A stretch of DNA of 64,000 bases from Trichoplax adhaerens. Lineage: Eukaryota > Placozoa > Uniplacotomia > Trichoplacea > Trichoplacidae. Positions 51,001 through 61,079 of this stretch are shown here, one piece after another. Made by a program: the position numbers and the translations under genes. The stretch spans positions 1,010,600 through 1,074,599 of the forward strand of contig NW_002060961.1 of assembly GCF_000150275.1 (NCBI RefSeq), written 5' to 3'. The stretch's first letter is position 1. Each line of letters starts with the position of its first letter. Under the pieces are notes generated by a model. The model was not told where the DNA came from, ran no database searches, and saw only the letters and a list, made by a program, of their open reading frames with translations.

Positions 51001-52631
51001 TGCATAAATCCGTAATTAACGATGGATGCGCGTGCAGTTCAAACAGCAGTAACTTCCCGCGTAGAGTGATGTCCGTGCACGAGGTAGAGGAACTTCTTCA
51101 AGATTGTGGATTATTTCGAAGCGATCAAGATACGTGCAAGATGTTACAACATTTGCATGATCTAGGAGAAATATTGTATGTTAAGCCGGATTATGGCAAA
51201 GAATACATTATTACTCAAGTCGAATGGTTAGCGAAGATTTTCCAAGTTCTCTTTGCATCCGCTTTCGGCCAAAAAGCAGACGCTACGAGAAGATTCTCTT
51301 TCACCAGGATTACTAAAATTAAGACAGACGGTATAATGAAAGAAAGTCATATAACGAACGTATTAAGAGAGTTTAGTTTAGACGACAAAGAGAAAGAAGC
51401 AATATTACAGCTATTAGAAAATTACAATATCATATGTCCAAGAAATAATGCGAATGCCAATAACGAAAGTGTTGCAGCGGCTGGACGTGAGTACTTCGTA
51501 CCGATTATCATTACTCCAAATTTCAAATCGAAAATTGATATTGGCAGTCTAAATGATGCTGGATATCATGTATCAGAAAGCTTATATATCCAATTCGAGG
51601 ATAATTCGTATATTCCTGATGTGATATTCTATCCTTTCCTTATTTCTTGCTTGAGAAAGTGGAATAATCTGGAAGCAGAATTATTTTATAGAGGTGCTAA
51701 ACTATTTTTGGAGAATGATTTATACTACCTGCTTATTGTCAAGGAGAGATCCAAAATTAGTTTGCGGTATTTCTATAAGAAAAGTACTAATCTGTCTGAC
51801 GAACTGATTAAGAAATTAGTTTGGAAAAGTCGTCCACAAGAGCTTATTCAAGGCAGATTTTTCGATACTGCCAAGAAGTATATGCCAAAGTCCATGAATA
51901 GTAGTTTAGCAAATTATGTTAAATGTAGCGAATGTGGCCAATTCTTAAATTTGTTCAGTTTCACAGAAGATAGTCGTTGTAAAAAGTGTATTTATTGCGG
52001 TAAAACTGCAAAATCCATGGGTGATTGGATAAACCTGGGTAAGTTTGGGATAGACGAAGTGTAGTAAAATTACCATATACTTTATACTATGATAGTAATT
52101 TGCTCATAATTGTTGTCGGTACCATTTCTAGTTTAGGTTCAACTGAACAGGCTATACCTTTTAGCAACTACTATGATAGATTTATGCTTATTTGTGTCAT
52201 ATATTTATTCGTAGAAGCCTATAGAATAGAATTAAATAAAGTTATTGCTTTTACATCAAGTAAGATAATAATTTACGCTGTAATTATTGTTACTTACAGG
52301 GTCTACAGCTGATACAAGGCGCCATTTTTTCACCGTAGCTAAAGAAATTGGTATCGATTGGGAGAAGCTAGCGGGTGCACTAGGCATACATTGTAACGAG
52401 ACCTCAGTTATCGACGCCGAGAACAAAAATTATTATAATAAAGCAAATCAACTCTTGGAGAAATGGTATACGCAAAATTACTGCCTCAAAGCTACTTACA
52501 CTCTAGCATGTGCTCTAGATCATATTGAAAGACGCGATATTCTTGCAAAGCTCAAGTTCAATTCGTTGGAACTGTCTGATCTTAAAACTGCCGGAAGAAC
52601 CGATATTCTTGAGCGGCTAAATTGGCATTAG
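48073..52631 (+). CDS. TPR-Roc-COR-Death domain protein (ROCO family), paralogue B with degenerate GTPase motifs
   Basis: Three exons, 48073-49468, 49867-52038 and 52300-52631, both introns phase 1, about 1,299 residues, the same exon-to-domain plan as paralogue A. The open frame extends upstream of 48073 but without an ATG, so the first in-frame ATG (MEIKLQRKEANKLF) is used. Exon 1 has the TPR array. Exon 2 starts with a Roc-like region whose P-loop reads GPSDSGKN (Asn503 replaces the Mg-binding Ser/Thr). The switch-II-like segment is WEFGS, not DxxG, and FHND stands at the specificity motif. The COR domain is well kept (LHDLGEILYV; IITQVEWLAKIFQ). Cys pairs CSEC, CKKC and CIYC follow. Exon 3 is a Death domain (IGIDWEKLAGAL; ANQLLEKWYTQN). 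It is probably nucleotide-hydrolysis deficient, a structural or regulatory partner of A; this is inference. Confidence 0.88.
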
Positions 52632-53382
52632 CGTAGGCTACTTTGTGGTGAACCCTTCAACTAATTCATTAACGGCTTGTGTATTTATACATGAGTGTAT
52701 GCTAAATTTTAATAGATTAATTAAAATTTTTGTACTGAATATTTTGACACTGCATCATCTCCCAAAGTTCAGAAATCTAGGCAGTTTCTGAAATTTCGGT
52801 AAAAGTGATATCCCTTGGCCATAGATAGTATATATGCATCATTTGTGAACATCGATTGATAGGCAATCGTGTAACTTAGCATTTGGATTTTAACGATCGT
52901 ATTAAGATAATTGATTACATTATTAGCTCAGGAGATTGATGCACTTCTTTTCGATTAAATTTTGTTTCCGTTAGATCGTAGTGTGCAAATGTTTCTAAAA
53001 TCATGTACCTTTTGACGAAAAATGAAGAGTATTTGCTCTCTGGGCATTCTATTCTCTAGGCTATACATCGGTTGATCAACTTACGGATACAGTAGCTTGT
53101 TTCTTGTTATCTCATGATGATAGCTCTATGTCTTTTCAATTTATCTATTTATGCCAACTTACTATCTACCTGGTTTTTATTGAAACGATGACAATAAAAT
53201 AGATGATTTCCGGTAACCTATTCGCCATGGCGATATTGTACTTACTAATTATGAAACACTTAATGCTGATGTAGCTCGAACGCGATAAATATATTCTGTT
53301 ATACGCGTCTTTCAAGCCTGCTTGGGTCTACTTACGCGTATGTTGATCATCTACAGTACACTTGATTTTAGAGTCATTTATA

Positions 53383-53750
53383 GATTAATTATTGACCAGA
53401 AATTTTCATCGATTAAAGGGACCGTAGAAAAAGAACATGGGAGACTCATAGACTATGCGAATGATGTGCGAGTAGATTCTAGATACATTGTTGTATATTG
53501 TGAGCATATTTTTAATTATTGACCTGAAATTTTCCTAGATTAAAGGGACTGTGGATAAAGAATTCGTAGGCTATGCGAATTACTGTATGTGCGAGTAGAT
53601 TCGAGATACATTGTTGTATAATGTGGGCATATTTTTAATTATTGACCAGGAATTTTCTTAGATTAAAGGGATTGTAGAAAAAGAATAGGTTATGCGAATT
53701 CTGTGCGAGTAGATTCTAGATCCATTGCTGTATACTGTAAACATATTAGC
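53383..53750. repeat. Three-copy tandem repeat, about 130-bp unit
   Basis: Each copy reads ATTATTGACC(A/T)GAAATTTTC-like, then GATTAAAGGGA, GAAAAAGAA, TATGCGAAT, TGTGCGAGTAGATTC and ATACATTGTTGTATA. Copies start near 53388, 53513 and 53636. The high mutual similarity suggests a recent expansion. Confidence 0.9.
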
Positions 53751-54894
53751 TTACTCTTGTGAATTAATTAGAATGAAAGTATACGTATGTCCCTAAACAT
53801 GGCATGAAATCGTGCATAGAACACCAAGAGTTAATTTTATTAACTCTGCAATGTCAATCTAGCAATCGGTATTGACCTTGCGATGCCGGTGAGTCATGTC
53901 TCATGGGCATCCGTTTTTTTATTGATGTCGGCTACACAAAGATTCGTAACTATTTGAATACCCTGTTAACCGAAGGCAGGATTGCTTCCGTTCTCTTTCG
54001 TTGATCTTACCAATGGAACTGATTTTATCCTATTGGTTTCGACCACAAAGATAATCTACATTGCGTGTATTAAGAATAATATCAAGCCAAAGTAAGCAAT
54101 CTTGTATGAAGTTTATCTGACCGCCGCAGTAGTCTACAAACTTCAGCCCCCCAATAGTGGTTTGATCAGCAAACGATATAGAATTTTGATCCTTGTCTTA
54201 TGAATTAGTCATTGACGATAACTTCTAATCCTCTATTTCAGATTGATCGATGATATTGTCGAGAAGAAAGGGCGAAATCTTCAATCGTAGCCATAAGAGA
54301 AAAATAATTCTTTTTATCTCCATGTCTTCAATCCACTTACTGTATGTCTAGTATCAGTCTGTTACTACCGTAATGCAAATCGATGACTAAATAACGCCAC
54401 CCCGTGCTGTGCAAAGCACAATATTACAAGTAGAAAAAGCCAATAGTCATTTTATCGTTCTTCCGGCCGTTCGACCAAAATCATCTTAACCCGTCGTCCT
54501 CGTCTTACGCTATACCATCAACGCAAAGGCTGTCTATGACTGTCTATAGCATAGAGATATAAGAAACAACTTTCTATCTCGATGGTCTGTCGTTTAGAGT
54601 CCTTAATAGGGTGAAAATATAACCCGAACCTAATAAATCCAGATCCGATTGTTGATTTTCGAAGTTGCAATCGCTAGACACTGGATGGCCATGGAAATTT
54701 TCAACCCGAATCCCTCCCTCGAGTCGGGTTCAAGTCGCGTTTCGGCTTGATATTTATATAGACTGTACCGTAATAGGGATACTGCTCTAGTTTGTCGCTG
54801 GATTTTGACTGGGGAATGCTGTCATGCAGTAGCATTTGGAGATTGTCCGTCCGGTGCAATGTCCACTAACGTCTAGCCACCGTACACCATAAAG

Positions 54895-55035
54895 TACTGG
54901 ATCATGACTGTATAATGTACTGTACAGTATCGAGAAGTGTCAAGCCAAGCCATAGAGATCCCTTTTCCCTTCTGGTCCAAATGGTCCCAAATTATTTGGG
55001 TGGCTACTACAGTGTACAGTGTACAGTGTAAACTG
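54895..55035. repeat. GTAC-palindrome cluster upstream of MANEA
   Basis: Words such as AATGTACTGTACAGTA and three near-consecutive CAGTGTA units, then CACAGTACTGTA. The cluster ends about 120 bases before the MANEA start codon. Confidence 0.8.
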
Positions 55036-55156
55036 CACAGTACTGTAAAATATCGGTGACAAAGGAGCGATTGTGTGGCTAGTCGTGGTTGTGCTAGCGC
55101 CGGTTGTCCATCGTCGTCGGGTCGAGGGAGTTGGCGGCTTCTAATTGGGAAATAAC

Positions 55157-56509
55157 ATGCAAGTGATTATATTTCGTAATCGATTCTACGCGTTTATTGC
55201 CATCATTTTCATTCTGGTTATAGCCTTTCTTTCGTTATCTAACTATACCAAACCTCGCAGCCAATATAGTAATGTTATTAAACTAAGTAAGGATACAGCT
55301 ATGAAAGGATCGATTATGAAGAAGTCAAGAGGTGAAATGGAAGGCAATCTCAAGAGCAACGATGACAACCATGCAGACAGTGGGAATAGTAATAAACTAG
55401 TGGCAGCCAATCGAACGATTCATAATCCTGCTGTCTCTTATGATGTCCATATCTTTTACTATGCTTGGTATGGAAATCCTGAAAATGATGCAAAGTATAT
55501 CCATTGGAATCATCAGTATCTTAAGCATTGGGAGTCTGCTGTAGCTGAGCGATACAAGAAATATTCAGGCCGTCATGCTCCACCAGATGATATTGGAGCT
55601 AATTTTTATCCTTTTTTAGGTCCGTATAGCTCTTGGAATAAAACCATCATTCAAGATCATATGAAACAGATCCAACTTGCAGGAGCAGGAGTCGTCGTTC
55701 TTTCATGGTATCCTCCTGGAAAATCCGATCCGGAAGGAAAACCAAGCGATTCCGCTGTTTTACCCCTTTTGTTAGCTGCTGACGAGCACAATCTGAAGAT
55801 TACTTTTCATATCGAGCCCTACAAGGATCGGACACCTGATTCTGTACGAAACGATATCAAGTACATTATTGATACATACGGCCATTACCCATCCTTCTAT
55901 AAGCGTAAATGGAAAGGACAACAACTACCACTAATCTATGTATACGATTCTTATCATATCAAGCCAAAAGCCTGGAAAGAAGTTCTGACCCGCGAAGGCA
56001 CCAATACCATTCGTGGAACTAAATATGACGCGATTGTAATCGCCTTGTTAGTAGATGAACATCATAAATCATTTATAACGACTGGAGGCTTTGACGGCTT
56101 TTATACTTACTTTGCCGCAGATGGTTTTACATATGGATCAAGAAAGGAAAACTGGAAAAATCTCAAGCAATTTTCTCTAGAATCATCATCCATTTTTATT
56201 CCTAGTGTTGGACCGGGTTATATTGATACTCGAGTCCGACCATGGAATAGTCAAAATACACGTAACCGTTTAAATGGGGATTACTATGATAAAGGAATGA
56301 ACCATGCACTTGAAATTAACCCAAGTATAATATCAATAACTTCATTTAATGAATGGCATGAAGGAACACAAATAGAAAAGGCTGTCCACAAAGAATATTT
56401 AGATTTTAAATATCTCGATTATAGCCCTCAGGAGCCTGATTTTTACTTAAAGTTAACGCGAAAATGGGTACATAAATTTATGAGAAGGAAAAGAGTACAA
56501 TCATTGTAG
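55157..56509 (+). CDS. MANEA: Glycoprotein endo-alpha-1,2-mannosidase (GH99), intronless
   Basis: 450 residues in a single uninterrupted frame. A short cytoplasmic N-terminus is followed by a signal-anchor (about residues 10-28, FYAFIAIIFILVIAFLSL) and a Lys/Asn-rich stem, typical of a Golgi type II membrane enzyme. The GH99 catalytic domain shows FYYAWYGNP, KYIHWNH, PPDDIGANFYP, VLSWYPPG, FHIEPY, GFDGFYTYFA, FIPSVGPGYIDT, RPWN and ITSFNEWHEGTQIEKA, all nearly identical to human MANEA. The enzyme cleaves glucosylated mannose from N-glycans in the Golgi, bypassing ER glucosidases. The open frame could begin earlier only at a TTG; ATG 55157 is the first real start. The absence of introns contrasts with the multi-exon conserved genes in the window. 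Confidence 0.96.
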   Translation: MQVIIFRNRFYAFIAIIFILVIAFLSLSNYTKPRSQYSNVIKLSKDTAMKGSIMKKSRGEMEGNLKSNDDNHADSGNSNKLVAANRTIHNPAVSYDVHIFYYAWYGNPENDAKYIHWNHQYLKHWESAVAERYKKYSGRHAPPDDIGANFYPFLGPYSSWNKTIIQDHMKQIQLAGAGVVVLSWYPPGKSDPEGKPSDSAVLPLLLAADEHNLKITFHIEPYKDRTPDSVRNDIKYIIDTYGHYPSFYKRKWKGQQLPLIYVYDSYHIKPKAWKEVLTREGTNTIRGTKYDAIVIALLVDEHHKSFITTGGFDGFYTYFAADGFTYGSRKENWKNLKQFSLESSSIFIPSVGPGYIDTRVRPWNSQNTRNRLNGDYYDKGMNHALEINPSIISITSFNEWHEGTQIEKAVHKEYLDFKYLDYSPQEPDFYLKLTRKWVHKFMRRKRVQSL

Positions 56510-58595
56510 GTTGCATCTATAGTGAATAAGAAGTAGATGCAGGTTATTGTACCTGTCATAGAAATGCGATCTTGACGACCTTTTGGATATGGTTGACTGT
56601 AAAATACGTACAGGATTGCAGATTAATAATTATGAATGTGTCATCTGCGATGTGTATAACAGTAAGATGGGTATGTCTGTACTCATATACAGCAATCATT
56701 GATATGCTCGTCTTGAGAAATACAGTATCTTAAGCATTTCTTTTTGAAATGCAGTTTACACTCTGTACAATATCAATGTAGATTGTAGATTCTGTGGTGT
56801 ATGCGACGATGGGGATATTTAGTAATATACTCGTAGCTATTTTATTGGTAAGAAGAGCAATAATCGACTTTTGCGTGTTTCTCATATAATAGAATTACAA
56901 TCTTTCAAGACATCCCTCAGCAGTTTCTACATTAAAATAAAAATCTAGATTGTAGATTATGCACTAAAAGTAACTATTATTAAAATGTTGGAATAGGCGA
57001 ACGTTTTTGTAAGTTAGTGAAGCAGTCGTCGCGGAACATATTTCGAAATTAGTGGTATTTCTTGAAATTGTACAATATACTCGTGCTTCCAGACGAGCTA
57101 CACTTTTATTTTATACTTTGACAATTTCTATTTTAGAAATAAATTGCTATAACAATTTCAAAATTTGTACACAACGGTGTCTACTTGAGTGCCTAACAAT
57201 TCAGTTTTTATAAACATGGTACGAGCAATCGCCAATTCCTTATTGGTACTTCATCTACAACCATTCAATTATGTTACTGCATCAACATTTGGTATCTTTG
57301 CGATGATTTCATATCTAATAACACGATATGTTACGGGCAATGTTTTCAATCGCGCGATGTATTACAAAACTTGGCCATCACAGGCATTAACAGCATATTT
57401 CACGATCAATATGATTCATTTAATCATGATCACAAGGTAAAGTGACCAGGGCAGATTTAGAATTCTTCATTAGGATAAGTAAGCGATCATCAATCACACG
57501 CTAACTAGTACAAATATCAGAGCTCAAATAGCGGTTATTGCTTTCAAAATTTAAAGCTTGTTTTTGAGTGTCACCTTTCCTATCCTCTTTCCTGGGTCAT
57601 TAACCGCTGTTAAATAAATAGCTTCGCACCTACTTCACTTTATCTAAACTTTAATGTAACTTGACAGCTTTCGATAAGATAGATTTACTGTATGTAGTTT
57701 TTAAATTTGACCATAAATGATATGAACTAACGCTTATACCTTCTAGCTAAAGCTATAGTTTTCTGTTACAGACCATCTTTTAATAAGTGATTATTCTTAA
57801 ATCCCTACTCAATCCTTAACTATACAATTCTCGAATTACAAGATTGATTTCAAAGGCGTCGTGATCGTTGATGTACGATTCAGGATAATGAAGCGATTCA
57901 AAATTATCTTAGTCGCAAAAGCGTGACCAACTTTTCTTCCTAAGCATCAAGGCTCCAAAAACAAGTAAAAATAATTACGATTTTTATATTGTATAATCGG
58001 TTAATTTCAGTGATTTTATCCAATGTGAAGAGGATCACAAATTGTTATACGACCCAAAGCAACGAATCGAGATACATTGCGTAAAAGTATCTAGACTATC
58101 AAAAGATGAATAAATTTCATAAGACTGAAAACTGTTCGATATAGGTTACAAAGTGTTCCTATCCTGCACTGGTAATAATCGTCCAAATACTATTGTTAAG
58201 TTCAAAGCTAAGGAATAAGCGAATAGCATATCGAAATTGTAATTTATCTACGCTACTAGACTATCCTTTCAACTGTACCGACATTAGCTACAAGATTCTT
58301 TCATATTTATAGCAGGCGAAATTACAGCGTTTCAGGACAATACTATACAATCCTTCATTAAAGTTGTAATAGACTGTAGTACCAATAACATTACCTCCCG
58401 CGCAATTAACGGGACCAGCTTAATATATGATTATCGTGACACTAATATAGAACAAATACTTAAAAACTATTTTTAAGTTAATTAAATAGCAATAATATCA
58501 TAATCGGTATTTGAAATTCAATACGGCATTAATCCATTCTCCATTCCAATTTTAAGGCTAAACCTTATCTTCCATATTCAAAGCGGTAGCAATTT
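56510..58595. other. Spacer between MANEA and the eIF1A 3' end
   Basis: AT-rich, with no recognised gene apart from the doubtful small frame at 57216-57440. Loosely repeated words (TTGCAGATTAATAATTATGAATG and TGTAGATT relatives) at 56600-56970 suggest an old, decayed tandem repeat. Confidence 0.45.
57216..57440 (+). CDS. Hypothetical small hydrophobic protein, doubtful
   Basis: 74 codons from the first ATG. Two hydrophobic stretches (TASTFGIFAMISYLI and ALTAYFTINMIHLIMI) could span a membrane, separated by a short polar part. I do not recognise a family. It could be a chance frame, an exon of a larger unseen gene or a real micro-protein. It lies about 700 bases after MANEA on the same strand. 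Confidence 0.2.
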   Translation: MVRAIANSLLVLHLQPFNYVTASTFGIFAMISYLITRYVTGNVFNRAMYYKTWPSQALTAYFTINMIHLIMITR

Positions 58596-60887
58596 TTATA
58601 TCTAGATAGTATCCAATTAGTAACGTCAAGAAAATGAGTCGCAGGTAGTGATGAGCACATGTAGTCATACACCAGCACATCCAGTAAAGAAGTGCTTTCC
58701 AAAACTGACCATCATAGTCAATTTCATATTAGAAATACTGCTCAATCAACATTGCTACGCGTATGGTAAATATCGACAACTTACATCATCAATTTCATCA
58801 TCTTCTTGATCAATATCGAAAGTGATATCGTCTTCTTCTTCGTTTTCCATTGTTCCTGTATCAGCAATTTTAGCTGCAAACGATTGAATACATTGGTTGT
58901 CAATTCAAGCGCAATGATACATCATAATGAAAAGATTGATGAATGTACCATTTTCAGGCAATTCTCCATACGCTTTTAGATTTCTTGCTTCATCGGCCGT
59001 ATATTTCAGAATAACATCAGCTTTAGCATCCTAATTGGATAATTGGATCAATCTGTTCAGTCATCATTGTGAACAACGATAATAATAATACAGAATGTTT
59101 ACAGTAGCGTTAGCTAATAAATCATGCCAGTCATGTGTGATCACTTAAGAGCACATTTTCAAAACAGGAATCCACTTACAAATCATTTCAATGACACTAA
59201 ATGCATCATTGACTTTATCTCAAAGCGTTAAGATAGATGAAAATAAAGCAGCTGGGAATAATTATGAATTCAATCGATTGAGATATGTAGGTAGTACGCA
59301 CCTGGTAGTCTCTTAACCCAAGAAGTATAATATCACCTTGATTAATCCATACCTGCAATTTGAAATGAGAGTTTTAAGAGTTAGCATTTACTGGCATTTA
59401 GGCCAAAACTATTTCATGTCTTCAACTGATTATTCTCCAATTGAGGTAGGTCAAACTATTTTATGTCTTGTATGAGCTATTCTCAAATTGACGTCGGTCA
59501 AACTATTTCATGTCTTGTACTGGTTCTCTCCCAATTGACGTAGGTCAAACTATTTCATTTCATTTGTACTGGCTATTCTTAAATTGACGTAGGTCAAGCT
59601 ATTTCATGTTTTGTACTGGTTATTTTCCAATTGAGGTAGGTTAAACTATTTTATGTCTTGTACTGGCTATTCTCAAATTGACTTCGGTCAAACTATTTCA
59701 TTTCTTGTACTGGCTATTCTCCAATTGAGGTAGGTCAAACTATTTCATTTCATTTGTACTGGCTATTCTCAAATTGATGTAGGTAAAGCTATTATATGTC
59801 TTGTACTGGTTCTTTTCCAATTGACGTAGGTCAAACTATTTCATTTCATTTGTACTGGCTATTCTCAAATTGACGTCGAACAGTTGTTGTCGAATTGATT
59901 TTAGCTACAGAAATGATCAGTAAGCAAAGCTTGAATTGAGGCACTACTGTAACATAAGAAGATTGACAATCTTTCAAGTCATACACTGATCAACTAGTAT
60001 TTTGATGCCAATTTGGATAGACAAGAGCATTGTCTTGTATCAGCACACCTTGAATGATGTATTTTGCAGTGGAAGATTCGTTATGGACATTTGTTACGGT
60101 GTGTGGTATTGGAGGTTATCATCAAAGTAATTTTCAACTCAAATATACTGTGGGTAAAATGAGGGTCAATTACCGAGGACAAAGATGACATGGAAGAAGT
60201 GGCACTGCATGTTTACAAACTATTCCATAAAGGTAGGAAAACGAACATGGCCGTGATGTGGGAATGATTGCTTTGGTGCATTCTACTTGTATGTGAACAA
60301 ACAGAATCACTTAGATAGCCTACTGATTGCTATTGCGGCGAACAATTGATGACACTGTATGGGAAGAATATGAAAATGAATTTCCAGCACGTATGTGTGT
60401 ATTTTCAATTGTATTTGTAGCCAGTAAACGATACCTTTTTACGTAACTTTCCACGTATATGGCATAACCGTTTGGTTCCATCAAAGCAAAACGCTTCCAA
60501 TCTGCCATTGCCTAACATCTTAATGACTTGAGCGTATTCTGAAAGTGGTTTATCTCATTAGTATGGCATGAAGTCAAGAGGAATGTGTAGAACAAGGAAA
60601 GGCATATCATACTATCATCATGCTTCTGTACAAATAAGAGCTAAAATGGATATAAAAACCTTGTCCATCTTCTTTAAAAATCAGTTCACGCTTCTCGGAT
60701 TCATTTTCATTCTTACCACGGCGGCGATTTTTACCTCCCTTACCTAGACACGAGTATTGGCAATTTTAGACGCTATCGTCATTCTCTCCATGCTATCCTC
60801 TACAATCAAGTAGTCAATCATGATCGTTGCACACTTGTCTCTTGTGCATCGCTAAAAACGCTAATAAATACCTTTATTTTTGGGCAT
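58596..60887 (-). CDS. EIF1AX: Translation initiation factor eIF1A
   Basis: Seven exons with exact phase agreement: 60887-60872, 60743-60660, 60538-60435, 59352-59302, 59030-58949, 58873-58785, and a proposed terminal exon 58601-58596 (ATA TAA). They encode about 143 residues (human 144). The sequence shows the basic N-terminal tail ([20 protein letters not shown]), the OB fold ([49 protein letters not shown]), the helical part ([14 protein letters not shown]) and the acidic C-terminal tail. eIF1A binds the 40S A-site region, promotes scanning and recruits eIF5B. The terminal six-base exon would supply the final Ile, giving the family-typical DDI end. If it is not used, translation through the strong GTAAGT donor would add a short unrelated tail. 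The symbol follows the human X-linked copy; only one copy is seen here. Confidence 0.96.
59395..59880. repeat. 57-bp minisatellite in an eIF1A intron
   Basis: About eight copies of TCAAATTGACGTAGGTCAAACTATTTCAT(GTC)TTGTACTGGCTATTC-type units. Odd and even units tend to alternate between a TCTCAAATTGACGT form and a TCCAATTGAGGT form, so a dimer of about 114 bp may be the true unit. The array sits in the intron between the LRKK and VWIN exons. Confidence 0.9.
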
Positions 60888-61079
60888 GTTGGTCTTGACA
60901 GTAATCGATTACTGAATAATAAGGAAATGAAAGAATCAAAGAGTCGCAAGATACAAGGCCAATGGAATAGAGATCAACGATGGACTAATGTTGAAGTGAT
61001 TTCTGATGGCTAATTACCGTCTTGACTCGCTTGGCTGAGTGTTGATGAACACGAGACAGTGGTGTAGAGTACGGCAGTA

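Larger units (their letters stand above)
52632..55156. other. Spacer upstream of MANEA
   Basis: No gene was recognised. It holds a three-copy tandem repeat at 53383-53750 and a GTAC-palindrome cluster at 54895-55035, just before MANEA. The stretch 54380-54900 is less AT-rich than its surroundings, with segments such as CCGGCCGTTCGACC and TCCCTCCCTCGAGTCGGG. It may be promoter or 5' untranslated sequence. Confidence 0.5.
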
